Shown in pieces: positions 1 through 7,178 of a stretch of DNA of 64,000 bases (position 1 is its first letter; each line of letters starts with the position of its first letter). A program made the position numbers and the translations under genes. This DNA comes from Aved-18 sp964606665. Lineage in GTDB: Bacteria; Cyanobacteriota; Vampirovibrionia; Obscuribacterales; Obscuribacteraceae. The DNA is taken from the NCBI GenBank assembly GCA_964606665.1, contig CAZSHS010000001.1:62001-126000 (forward strand), given 5' to 3'. The notes under the pieces are model-generated. The model was given only the letters and a program-made list of their open reading frames with translations, made no database searches and was not told where the DNA came from.

Positions 1-34
1 AAGGCAATTTCTTGCCGATAAGCTTAGGTCTAGA

Positions 35-307
35 ATGCATTTTCAGAGTCTTGTCATGACAACGTGTTTGATGGGACAAAATACAATGCAAGTAGAGTCT
101 ATTAAAGTCGAAGATAGCAATTTGCATAATGAAAGCAATTGGCAATCAATTGTAGATAGTTTGATTGAAATGAAATCTCCCAACTTTTCTGAAAGTAGCG
201 ATATGCAAGGTATTCCTCCATGCAATCGCTCGGGATGTATCCATTGTTCAGAGATTAAAAGCCAAGACGATGATAATGACTCACGCGGACTTTGTTTGAG
301 CGCATAG
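35..307 (+). CDS. small acidic hypothetical protein with Cys cluster
   Basis: Open frame of up to 90 codons with possible ATG starts at 35, 71 and 86 and no clear ribosome site. The product is acidic and Ser/Asn-rich. Near the C-terminus it has a compact cysteine group (PPCNRSGCIHC) that could bind a metal. I do not recognise a family. It ends 14 nt before hutI on the same strand. A longer frame on the opposite strand (43-585) reads into hutI and is less credible. It may be a real small gene or chance. Confidence 0.35.
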   Translation: MHFQSLVMTTCLMGQNTMQVESIKVEDSNLHNESNWQSIVDSLIEMKSPNFSESSDMQGIPPCNRSGCIHCSEIKSQDDDNDSRGLCLSA

Positions 308-309
308 GC

Positions 310-321
310 TAAAATTTCTGC
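310..321 (+). promoter_or_regulatory. predicted leaderless -10 box of hutI
   Basis: TAAAAT at 310-315 is followed by exactly 6 nt and then the hutI ATG at 322, so transcription would begin at or next to the A of the start codon. No Shine-Dalgarno is present upstream of the ATG, and no good -35 hexamer is visible at 16-18 nt. Confidence 0.5.
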
Positions 322-1599
322 ATGAATATGCATGAGCCTGATCTTGTAATCGAAAACATTGGAGAATTGGTAAGTCCTCCGTTTATACATGGACCACATC
401 GTGGAGACGATATGGGTCGATTGACGCGCATCAAGGATGGTGTCATCGCTTGTGTCAATGGAAAGATAGTGGCATGCGGCGAACGTAAAGAAGTAAGTGC
501 GCAAATAACAAAAAGTCAGAAAACGAAAACGGTTTCTGCCGAAGGTAAGCTCGTCACACCCGGTCTTATCGATCCGCATACACATCTTATTTTTGCTGGT
601 AACAGAGCGGCCGAATTTCTTATGCGCTGTCAGGGAAAGACTTACGCTGAAATTGCCAAAGCCGGTGGTGGTATAGTGGCCTCTACATCTGCCACAAGAG
701 CTGCAAGTGCAAATGAATTAGAAGAACTTGGACTACAAAGACTTTTGATGATGCTTCATCACGGGACTACAAGTGCTGAGGCTAAAACCGGTTATGGTTT
801 GAGCCACGAGTCAGAGCTTATGATGCTTGAGACTATTTTAAAATTGCACAAAGACCAACCACTTGAACTTACTCCCACGTTCATGCCAGCGCACGCGGTA
901 CCAAAAGAAATGAACAAGTCTGAATATGTAGAGGTGGTTATAAAAGATATGCTGCCCGCCGCGGCTTCGATTTTGCGTCAGCATGGGTGGCTTGGCGAGC
1001 GTAAAGCGTACTCAGATGTTTTTTGCGACGAAGGATATTTCACCCTGGATGATACCAGACGAATTTTTGAGCGCTCGGCCGAGTTGGGTATGAGTTTGCG
1101 GGTTCACGCCGATGAGTTCCAAAGTCTGGGTGCGGTCCGTCTTGCTTGTGATTTAGGCGCAGATAGTGTCGATCATTTGCTTGCGATAAAACAAGAAGAT
1201 ATACGTTGTCTCTCCGAATCAAATACGGTGGCAGTGCTTTTGCCTGGAACTTCTTTTTTTCTCAACCTGGATAAGCATGCTCCAGCTCGTACGCTCATTG
1301 ATGAAGGTGCATGCGTTGCTTTAGGTTCTGATTTCAATCCTGGCTCGTGTCATATTTTTTCTTTGCCCATGATTTTTGGTCTTGCTTGCATGAAGTTGAA
1401 AATGACAGCCGAAGAAGCCTTGACCGCATTGACGTCGAACGCGGCTTATGCCATTGGTAGAGGGGAGGATATAGGAAGACTGTATTCGGGGTATCAGGCT
1501 GATATCATCATTTGGGATCTTGGTGCACTTGAAGAGATTCCGTATAAAATGGTGTGGAATCCCATTCTTCGTGTATTTAAAAAAGGCATCGAAGTTTGA
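322..1599 (+). CDS. hutI: imidazolonepropionase
   Basis: 425-residue amidohydrolase that opens 4-imidazolone-5-propionate to N-formimino-L-glutamate, the third step of histidine degradation in the cytoplasm. Visible HutI signatures are the metal-binding HxH in PGLIDPHTHLIFAGNR (about residues 80-95), the SAEAKTGYGLS loop, the metal-site HADEFQSLGA and SVDHL segments, and the late ALGSDFNPGSCH motif with its catalytic Asp. Length is normal for the family. No other histidine-utilisation gene (hutH, hutU, hutG) lies in the window, so the pathway is scattered or incomplete. The start at 322 fits the leaderless promoter; a second in-frame ATG lies 6 nt downstream. Confidence 0.95.
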   Translation: MNMHEPDLVIENIGELVSPPFIHGPHRGDDMGRLTRIKDGVIACVNGKIVACGERKEVSAQITKSQKTKTVSAEGKLVTPGLIDPHTHLIFAGNRAAEFLMRCQGKTYAEIAKAGGGIVASTSATRAASANELEELGLQRLLMMLHHGTTSAEAKTGYGLSHESELMMLETILKLHKDQPLELTPTFMPAHAVPKEMNKSEYVEVVIKDMLPAAASILRQHGWLGERKAYSDVFCDEGYFTLDDTRRIFERSAELGMSLRVHADEFQSLGAVRLACDLGADSVDHLLAIKQEDIRCLSESNTVAVLLPGTSFFLNLDKHAPARTLIDEGACVALGSDFNPGSCHIFSLPMIFGLACMKLKMTAEEALTALTSNAAYAIGRGEDIGRLYSGYQADIIIWDLGALEEIPYKMVWNPILRVFKKGIEV

Positions 1600-1622
1600 T
1601 CAAAAAAAAATTGATGCACCAC

Positions 1623-1650
1623 TTGTTTTATTATCCGCATTAGTTATAAT
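1623..1650 (+). promoter_or_regulatory. sigma70-type promoter
   Basis: TTGTTT (1623-1628), a 16-nt spacer and a perfect TATAAT (1645-1650). It lies in the hutI to 1746 intergenic region and should drive the 1746 gene with a leader of about 90 nt. Confidence 0.55.
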
Positions 1651-1745
1651 TTTATGGACGCCACCACTATTGGGGCGTGGAGATTCAGAGATATATATTC
1701 TTCACCGGCGCACTGAATTTGGTGCACCATAACTCATATGAGGTA

Positions 1746-2156
1746 ATGGACTTAATGGCTCAACCAAACCGCTTACCGGTTCCCAATTCCGAACCCGGAG
1801 ACGATTATGTAGACGGCTTCGATGTATTCTTTGACGAAGCAAGCGATCAAGAATCTCAATCTGCTGGCATGACTGCCAACCAGGCCAAAGTACTTTTAGA
1901 CAAACTCACCGAATTAGTTACTATCAGCGTAGATCAAAAAGTGGAAACAAGTAAAATCGCTTCGCAAATTATGGACAATCAAAGACAGTTGATTGCCACT
2001 CAGCAAATTTTGATTTCACTCATGGATAAGTCGCTTGAATTGACTCGTCACGTAACTGCTATTGAAGAGCGTCTGCCAAGTATTTACGAATTGCCCCGTC
2101 TGGTTGAGAGCCTTCGTCAAAGAGTGGCTCAGCTTGAAGGTATCGAAATCAGCTAA
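1746..2156 (+). CDS. hypothetical protein with C-terminal helical region
   Basis: 136 residues from ATG 1746, or 133 from ATG 1755, which is better spaced behind GAGG at 1739-1743. The open frame extends upstream to 1677 without a ribosome site. The N-terminal ~35 residues are acidic and probably disordered. From about residue 40 the protein is a long amphipathic helix, likely coiled-coil, with heptad-like Leu/Ile spacing (KLTELVTISVDQKVE, then LPRLVESLRQRVAQLEG). No signal peptide or membrane segment. I do not recognise a family; the shape suggests an oligomeric scaffold or adaptor. Confidence 0.7.
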   Translation: MDLMAQPNRLPVPNSEPGDDYVDGFDVFFDEASDQESQSAGMTANQAKVLLDKLTELVTISVDQKVETSKIASQIMDNQRQLIATQQILISLMDKSLELTRHVTAIEERLPSIYELPRLVESLRQRVAQLEGIEIS

Positions 2157-2239
2157 AGAAGCCAAGTTGACTAAAACTTAATGCGTATATTCTAAGCAAA
2201 TATAAATGTAGAAACTTAGATACTTTCGTAGTTTTACTA

Positions 2240-2267
2240 TTTACAACCATCTAGATCAATATAGAAT
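2240..2267 (+). promoter_or_regulatory. candidate promoter for 2321 gene
   Basis: TTTACA (2240-2245), 16-nt spacer, TAGAAT (2262-2267). It sits in the 164-nt intergenic stretch upstream of the membrane-anchored protein and would give a leader of about 45 nt. Confidence 0.4.
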
Positions 2268-2320
2268 CGAAAACAGATACGGTTCAGGTCGAGCTGTACC
2301 CGAGAAAAAGGGACGATGCA

Positions 2321-3160
2321 ATGACCGATTTAGTGGCAGAAGGTTCTATAGATCAATTGGCAGCGCATGTCGAACAAGACGTGCGATTGAATACTGCTCG
2401 CCCAGAGCACAACAAGCGTAAGGGGGATGCTGCCAAAAAAATCGCACAGCGATTTCATGGAATCAAGCTCTCTGAGCTGACCAAAGGTATCAAAATCACC
2501 CCCAACTTTTTATTAGCAATGGCATTTCTGGCTTTTACCGCCTGGTTATTTGTCGTTTATTGGATCAGACGTCACGAGCCACTTGCCAATCAGGTGCTTG
2601 GCACTCCACGAGCTGTCGCACCAACAGCAAGACAAGATCTAATGATGATGGGGAACTCGCGCAACGCGCTTCCTATTAAGACAGCCCCTGGACATAACGG
2701 CTTCTATGCACCAAATCTTGGAATATTTGATCAAAACCAGCAAATGCCAGCTTTGAGCAATGCACAATCGTTCGCTCAAGAATCACTCGCCACCCAACGC
2801 GGCGAGCTATCTCCTACCGGCTCATGGAATCCAGCCGCAACTGGAGCGCACTCTTTGGTGATAAGAGGTGGTCGCGAACAAATTCAAGTTACAAACCCAG
2901 AACCGATAATCACTTCACAACCGACATTAACGCCTTTTCACGCTCCATCGCAAAACCTTGTAGGTCCTCAAAGTTTGATAGGACAGTCATTGAATCCTAT
3001 TCATCCGATGCATCCAAGTCATGCAGCACACACAATACAGCCCCAAATGGTGCAGCCAATGGCGCTTAGTCAGCAAGGATACAACGCGGCTTCAACACCC
3101 CAGGGCGGTGTCTATCAGATGCATGAAAATTCCCGCCTGAAAACTGTCGTAAATCGATGA
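2321..3160 (+). CDS. single-pass membrane protein with Pro/Gln-rich tail
   Basis: 279 residues. About 60 polar N-terminal residues are followed by one membrane segment (LLAMAFLAFTAWLFVVYWI, about residues 64-83) and then about 190 residues rich in Pro, Gln, Asn, Ser and His with no visible fold. The charge pattern (basic before the segment) suggests the N-terminus stays in the cytoplasm and the low-complexity tail is outside. An AAAGGGA site sits 7-8 nt before ATG 2321. I do not recognise a family. Confidence 0.75.
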   Translation: MTDLVAEGSIDQLAAHVEQDVRLNTARPEHNKRKGDAAKKIAQRFHGIKLSELTKGIKITPNFLLAMAFLAFTAWLFVVYWIRRHEPLANQVLGTPRAVAPTARQDLMMMGNSRNALPIKTAPGHNGFYAPNLGIFDQNQQMPALSNAQSFAQESLATQRGELSPTGSWNPAATGAHSLVIRGGREQIQVTNPEPIITSQPTLTPFHAPSQNLVGPQSLIGQSLNPIHPMHPSHAAHTIQPQMVQPMALSQQGYNAASTPQGGVYQMHENSRLKTVVNR

Positions 3161-3187
3161 TATAAAGTGCTTCACGAAACGCAGACT

Positions 3188-3215
3188 TTGAAGCAAATTA
3201 AAGGCTCAATATAAT
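3188..3215 (+). promoter_or_regulatory. sigma70-type promoter of the ferredoxin-NADP reductase gene
   Basis: TTGAAG (3188-3193), 16-nt spacer and perfect TATAAT (3210-3215), about 70 nt before the reductase ATG at 3284. Confidence 0.55.
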
Positions 3216-3283
3216 ACAATACCGGACTATATCTAGGGCTCGCTTCAGCTTTAGAGACGCATTCCGGAGACCATCATAAACAA

Positions 3284-4282
3284 ATGGAAGTATTCGATTT
3301 AATAATTATTGGCGGCGGACCCACTGGTCTATTCGGCGCTTTCTACGCCGGTTTGAGAGGACTCAAGACCAAGGTCATTGATGTGTTGACCGACTTGGGT
3401 GGTCAACTGACTGCTCTATATCCGGAAAAATATGTGTACGACGTAGCTGGACATCCTAAGATTCTGGCTAAAGATCTAGCTAAAAATCTAGCCACTCAAT
3501 CGCAACTTTTTAAGCCTGCTTTTGCCCTTGGCGAAAAGGTCGAGTTCATGGAGCAAATCCAAGAAGGCGGCGAAAATATTTGGAAGATCACCACAGACAA
3601 AAATACATCGCACTACAGTAAAACAGTTTTGTTGGCTCTGGGAGCCGGTGCATGTATGCCGAAGCGTCTTGACCTTGCCTATCCTGAAGTATGGGAAGAT
3701 GATTCTCTTTTCTACGCAGTCAAAAGCAAAGAAAAATTCCGCAACAAAAATGTGCTCATTGTTGGTGGCGGAGATTCGGCCGTAGACTGGGCTAACGAAT
3801 TTTCAATCTTGGCTAATAAAGTGACTTTGATTCACAGGCGCGACCAATTCCGTGCGGTGCAAAGTTCGGTGGAAGAGATGCGTCACAACAAGGTTGACGT
3901 CAAAACATTCTATGAATTAAAAGAATTGTCTGGTGATGGACAGCTTAAGAAAGCCGTCATTTTCGATAACCGCACAGGAAACGAAGAAACTCTCGACGTT
4001 GACGCGATGGTGATAAGCATAGGATTTGTTATTAACCTGGACTTTTTGAGAGCCTGGGGGCTTTCGATGGATAAGAACTGTATTACAGTAAACGAGAAAA
4101 TGGAAACAAATCTTCCAGGCGTTTACGCTGCAGGAGACATTGCAGCTCACACAGCCAAACTCAAGCTAATTGCAACTGGAGCGGCTGAAGCTGCTACTGC
4201 AGTGAACTTTGCCGTCGTGCATATCAATCCAACTGCGAAAGTTTATCCGGGTCACAGCTCAAACTTGAACCTGACTATTTAG
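3284..4282 (+). CDS. ferredoxin-NADP(+) reductase, thioredoxin-reductase-like (YumC type)
   Basis: 332-residue FAD/NADPH flavoprotein. The FAD Rossmann motif IIIGGGPTGLFGAFYAG opens the protein. It is followed by the family-typical LGGQLTALYPEKYVYDVAGHP. A second dinucleotide motif, VLIVGGGDSAVDW (about residue 155), binds NADPH, and GVYAAGDIAAH near the C-terminus closes the FAD site. No CxxC redox pair is present at the NADPH domain, which separates it from true thioredoxin reductase. It should transfer electrons between NADPH and ferredoxin. GGAGA lies 14 nt upstream of the ATG, longer than ideal. It stands alone, with its own promoter. Confidence 0.85.
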   Translation: MEVFDLIIIGGGPTGLFGAFYAGLRGLKTKVIDVLTDLGGQLTALYPEKYVYDVAGHPKILAKDLAKNLATQSQLFKPAFALGEKVEFMEQIQEGGENIWKITTDKNTSHYSKTVLLALGAGACMPKRLDLAYPEVWEDDSLFYAVKSKEKFRNKNVLIVGGGDSAVDWANEFSILANKVTLIHRRDQFRAVQSSVEEMRHNKVDVKTFYELKELSGDGQLKKAVIFDNRTGNEETLDVDAMVISIGFVINLDFLRAWGLSMDKNCITVNEKMETNLPGVYAAGDIAAHTAKLKLIATGAAEAATAVNFAVVHINPTAKVYPGHSSNLNLTI

Positions 4283-4353
4283 TTCTAACACTTTCGAAAT
4301 TATCTATATATGTAGGTGTTTAGCCGCTGAGTTTTGGGCGTGGTGATATTCGT

Positions 4354-4400
4354 CCTCCATATGTTGTGTATCTAGGTTTGGGCTACGCTATATATGGGGC
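4354..4400 (+). promoter_or_regulatory. NrdR box pair upstream of nrdJ
   Basis: Two 16-bp sites each match 12 of 16 positions of the NrdR consensus ACACWATATATWGTGT: CCTCCATATGTTGTGT (4354-4369) and ACGCTATATATGGGGC (4385-4400). Their centres are exactly 31 bp apart, the three-helical-turn spacing typical of NrdR operators. The second box covers the -35 region of the TATAAT at 4413-4418. A weaker CTATATATG core lies at 4303-4311. NrdR, the ATP/dATP-sensing repressor of ribonucleotide reductase genes, is the predicted regulator; its gene is not in the window. Confidence 0.7.
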
Positions 4401-4412
4401 ATACAAATGTAG

Positions 4413-4418
4413 TATAAT
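4413..4418 (+). promoter_or_regulatory. -10 box of nrdJ-dcd
   Basis: Perfect TATAAT, 29 nt before the TTG start of nrdJ. The -35 region at 4390-4395 is poor and lies inside the second NrdR box. Confidence 0.5.
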
Positions 4419-4447
4419 ATTATAGGTACCGGACAGAGAGGTGTGTT

Positions 4448-6427
4448 TTGTTTACTGAAAATGCCCTACGTGTGTTGGAAAAGCGCTATTTGATGCGTGA
4501 CAAGAAAGGCAAAGTTACTGAAACGCCTGCCGAGCTCTTCAAAAGAGTGGCTCGGTCCGTAGCTTTGGCCGAGAAAACTTTTGGCGCCTCTAAGAGCGAG
4601 GTCGAAAACTATACAGACCAGTTCTATCAAATGATGATTGAACGTAAATTTATTCCCAATACACCCACTTTGATGAATGCCGGAAAAGCCAAGGGTCAAT
4701 TGTCGGCATGTTTTGTATTGCCAGTGCCAGACAACTTAGAAGGTATTTTTGAGACTTGCAAACATGCTGCTTTGATTCATAAAACAGGCGGAGGCACAGG
4801 TTTCTCGTTCAGTAGATTGCGTCCGGCTAACGATTTTGTATCAAGCAATGCTGGGGTGGCTTCTGGTCCTGTTAGTTTTATGAATGTGTATGATGCTGCT
4901 ACTCATGCCATCAGGCAGGGTGGCACCAGGCGTGGTGCTAATATGGCTATTTTGCGCGTTGATCATCCTGATATAGAAGAATTTATTACCTGCAAAAAAG
5001 ATCGTACCAAGCTCAACAACTTTAATATATCAGTGGCCATCACAGATAAGTTCATGCAAGCATTTAAATCAGATGGCAATTATGATCTTATTCACCCAGG
5101 CTCAGGGGAAGTTGTAAAACAATTAAGTGCCAGAGCTATCTTCAACATGATTAGCGAAAACGCTCATGAATCGGGCGAACCCGGAATAGTGTTCATAGAT
5201 AGAATAAACGAATCGGATCCAATTTATGCCACCAAAGGTAGTGACGGTGAATTTATTCCGGGAACAGAAGATATTGAAGCAACTAATCCATGTGGCGAAC
5301 AGCCGCTTGGGCCTGGCGATGCCTGTAATTTGGGATCGATAAATTTATCTTTGTTTGTTGACGAACAGACAAATGATTTTAATTGGCAGGAGTTATCCAA
5401 TTGCATTTCGCTATCAGTGCGCTTTTTGGATAATGTGATAGAAGAGAACAGTTATCCTTTTCAGTTCATAGCTGATGCCACCAAAAATAATAGACGCATT
5501 GGATTAGGCGTGATGGGTTTTGCTGAAGCCTTGATCTTAATGAACATAGCATACAACTCTCAAGAAGCCCTGGAAAAGGCTGAATCGGTTATGCGATTCA
5601 TTCAGGAAAAAGGGCATCAAGCATCGTCCGAGTTAGCCACTACCCGTGGTGTATTTCCCAATTGGAAATATTCCAGGTGGGCCGAGCAAGGAAAACAAAT
5701 GCGCAATGCAACTGTGACCACTATCGCGCCAACCGGCACTATATCTGTGATTGCTGGAACAAGCTCCGGTATCGAACCGCTTTTTGCGGTTAGTTACATT
5801 AGGCGCGTATTGGGTGGTGAAGAACTAATCGAGTTTAATACCATCTTTGAGAGAGTTGCTGCTGAGGCTGGAATCAATACACCCAGTGTCATGAATCAGA
5901 TTTCGGAGTCTGGCATGCTTGGTGAGATTGATGGTATCCCCGATGATATCAAACGGATTTTTATTTGTTCGCATGAAATCTCTTACGATTGGCATGTGAA
6001 GATGCAAGCGGTGTTCCAAAAATTTACAGATAACGCTGTTTCTAAGACAATCAATTTTCCCGCAGACGCCAAAATTGAGCATGTTGAGTCAGCGTATAAA
6101 TTGGCTTGGGATCTTAATCTTAAAGGTATCACAGTTTATCGTGATACCAGCCGTAGTTCGCAAGTTTTGAATGTTAAGAAAACCGACCCGAAAAGTTCGC
6201 TACCTGCACCAGTAAAATCGCCTGCTGCATGTCTTGACCTTACACTCGTCGAGTGTGACCACTGTGCGCCAGTATCTTCTAATAGTGCACTTTCTAATTT
6301 AGATCTCTCTTATTTAGATAGTATATCAATGCTCAGAAAGTGTCCTGAATGTGGAGATCAGAGCACTTCCTTCATGAAAATGGAGGCTTGTGAGCTATAC
6401 ACCTGCTGTGGTTATACTAAGTGTTGA
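4448..6427 (+). CDS. nrdJ: adenosylcobalamin-dependent (class II) ribonucleotide reductase
   Basis: 659 residues. Reduces ribonucleotides to deoxyribonucleotides with coenzyme B12 and needs no oxygen. Seen: N-terminal disulfide Cys in QLSACFVLPV (Cys88), the active-site NPCGEQPLG loop (Asn280, Cys282, Glu284), the TIAPTGTISVIAGTSSGIEP phosphate-binding loop, and a C-terminal redox tail with several Cys pairs (CPECG, YTCCGYTKC). It is on the short side for NrdJ but has both ends. The start is TTG with GAGAGG 7 nt upstream; no ATG or GTG in frame fits better. It is followed 38 nt later by dcd, so the operon supplies deoxynucleotides. Confidence 0.95.
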   Translation: MFTENALRVLEKRYLMRDKKGKVTETPAELFKRVARSVALAEKTFGASKSEVENYTDQFYQMMIERKFIPNTPTLMNAGKAKGQLSACFVLPVPDNLEGIFETCKHAALIHKTGGGTGFSFSRLRPANDFVSSNAGVASGPVSFMNVYDAATHAIRQGGTRRGANMAILRVDHPDIEEFITCKKDRTKLNNFNISVAITDKFMQAFKSDGNYDLIHPGSGEVVKQLSARAIFNMISENAHESGEPGIVFIDRINESDPIYATKGSDGEFIPGTEDIEATNPCGEQPLGPGDACNLGSINLSLFVDEQTNDFNWQELSNCISLSVRFLDNVIEENSYPFQFIADATKNNRRIGLGVMGFAEALILMNIAYNSQEALEKAESVMRFIQEKGHQASSELATTRGVFPNWKYSRWAEQGKQMRNATVTTIAPTGTISVIAGTSSGIEPLFAVSYIRRVLGGEELIEFNTIFERVAAEAGINTPSVMNQISESGMLGEIDGIPDDIKRIFICSHEISYDWHVKMQAVFQKFTDNAVSKTINFPADAKIEHVESAYKLAWDLNLKGITVYRDTSRSSQVLNVKKTDPKSSLPAPVKSPAACLDLTLVECDHCAPVSSNSALSNLDLSYLDSISMLRKCPECGDQSTSFMKMEACELYTCCGYTKC

Positions 6428-6465
6428 ACTGCCCGCCAACTGCCGTATATCCAGGAGCTATATCT

Positions 6466-7038
6466 ATGTCCATTTTGGTAGATCATGAAATAAGAGCTGA
6501 AATAGCTAGTGGAAGCTTGGTAATCGAACCCTACGAAGAGAAGTTGATTCAACCAAACTCCTACGATGTCAGATTGGCTGACGCCTTTTCCTGGCATGAC
6601 ACCAATGGCTCAGTTATAGACCCTTATGATTCTTCTACCGTACTTGAAGGACTTACGCACGTAAAAGGGGCGAGTCTCGTTTTAAACCCAAAAGAGTTTG
6701 TGCTGGGTGCAACGCTTGAAAAATTCAGCTTACCCGACGACATTGTAGGACAGTTGACCGGAAAGTCGAGCTTGGCGCGCCTTGGAGTCATGGTTCACGT
6801 CACAGCCGGTTTTATCGATGCTGGCTTCAGTCATCCGCCAGCTCAAATTACGCTTGAAATTGTGAACGTTGGCAATCGACCCGTTCGCCTTCATGCCGGG
6901 ATGCCCATAGGTCAAATGGTCTTCACTCGCACCGCTCGTTGTGAGTTGCCCTACAACTTGCGACCAACGGCCAAATACAACGGTCAGCCAGCAGCCGCAC
7001 ACAGCCGTTATTACATGAACCCAAGCGCGACTATCTAA
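6466..7038 (+). CDS. dcd: dCTP deaminase (possibly dUMP-forming)
   Basis: 190 residues. Deaminates dCTP towards dUMP for thymidylate synthesis. The trimeric dUTPase-like fold is shown by IQPNSYDVRL, GKSSLARLGVMVHVTAGFID and the C-terminal KYNGQ..AAHSRYY tail. The TAGFIDAGF stretch and the PVRLHAGMPIGQMVF strand resemble the bifunctional dCTP deaminase/dUTPase enzymes more than the E. coli form, but I cannot settle the product class. Start chosen at ATG 6466 because AGGAG lies 8 nt upstream; the frame is open from 6421. Co-transcribed with nrdJ. Confidence 0.9.
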   Translation: MSILVDHEIRAEIASGSLVIEPYEEKLIQPNSYDVRLADAFSWHDTNGSVIDPYDSSTVLEGLTHVKGASLVLNPKEFVLGATLEKFSLPDDIVGQLTGKSSLARLGVMVHVTAGFIDAGFSHPPAQITLEIVNVGNRPVRLHAGMPIGQMVFTRTARCELPYNLRPTAKYNGQPAAAHSRYYMNPSATI

Positions 7039-7055
7039 AATTTTTTATTCGCTTT

Positions 7056-7073
7056 CATGGGAATATTCCCATG
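7056..7073. repeat. perfect 18-bp palindrome after dcd
   Basis: CATGGGAATATTCCCATG is a perfect inverted repeat without a spacer, 18 nt after the dcd stop. No T-run follows, so it is not a standard terminator. GATGGGG at 7077-7083 can also pair with CCCCAT just upstream of the 7179 gene, giving an alternative hairpin. It could be an operator for the 7179 gene. Confidence 0.5.
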
Positions 7074-7178
7074 GGTGATGGGGGTTTTACGAGTTCACTT
7101 CCCCATGGCTAGCATCTAGTATCTAAATACGCAGCGACCAATCCCCAAGGTCAAAAGCGCATTGAGAGGCTAGAATCC

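Noticed and set aside
3..16. Small hairpin GGCAA-TTTC-TTGCC at the window edge
   Set aside because: Five base pairs, no T-run, and cut by the window edge; no function can be assigned.
43..585. 180-codon minus-strand open frame over the hutI start
   Set aside because: It is antisense to a clear hutI gene and the composition is unlike a protein; a shadow.
4283..4447. Cobalamin riboswitch before the B12-dependent RNR
   Set aside because: No B12-box or long structured leader is seen, and the region is better explained by NrdR boxes and a promoter.
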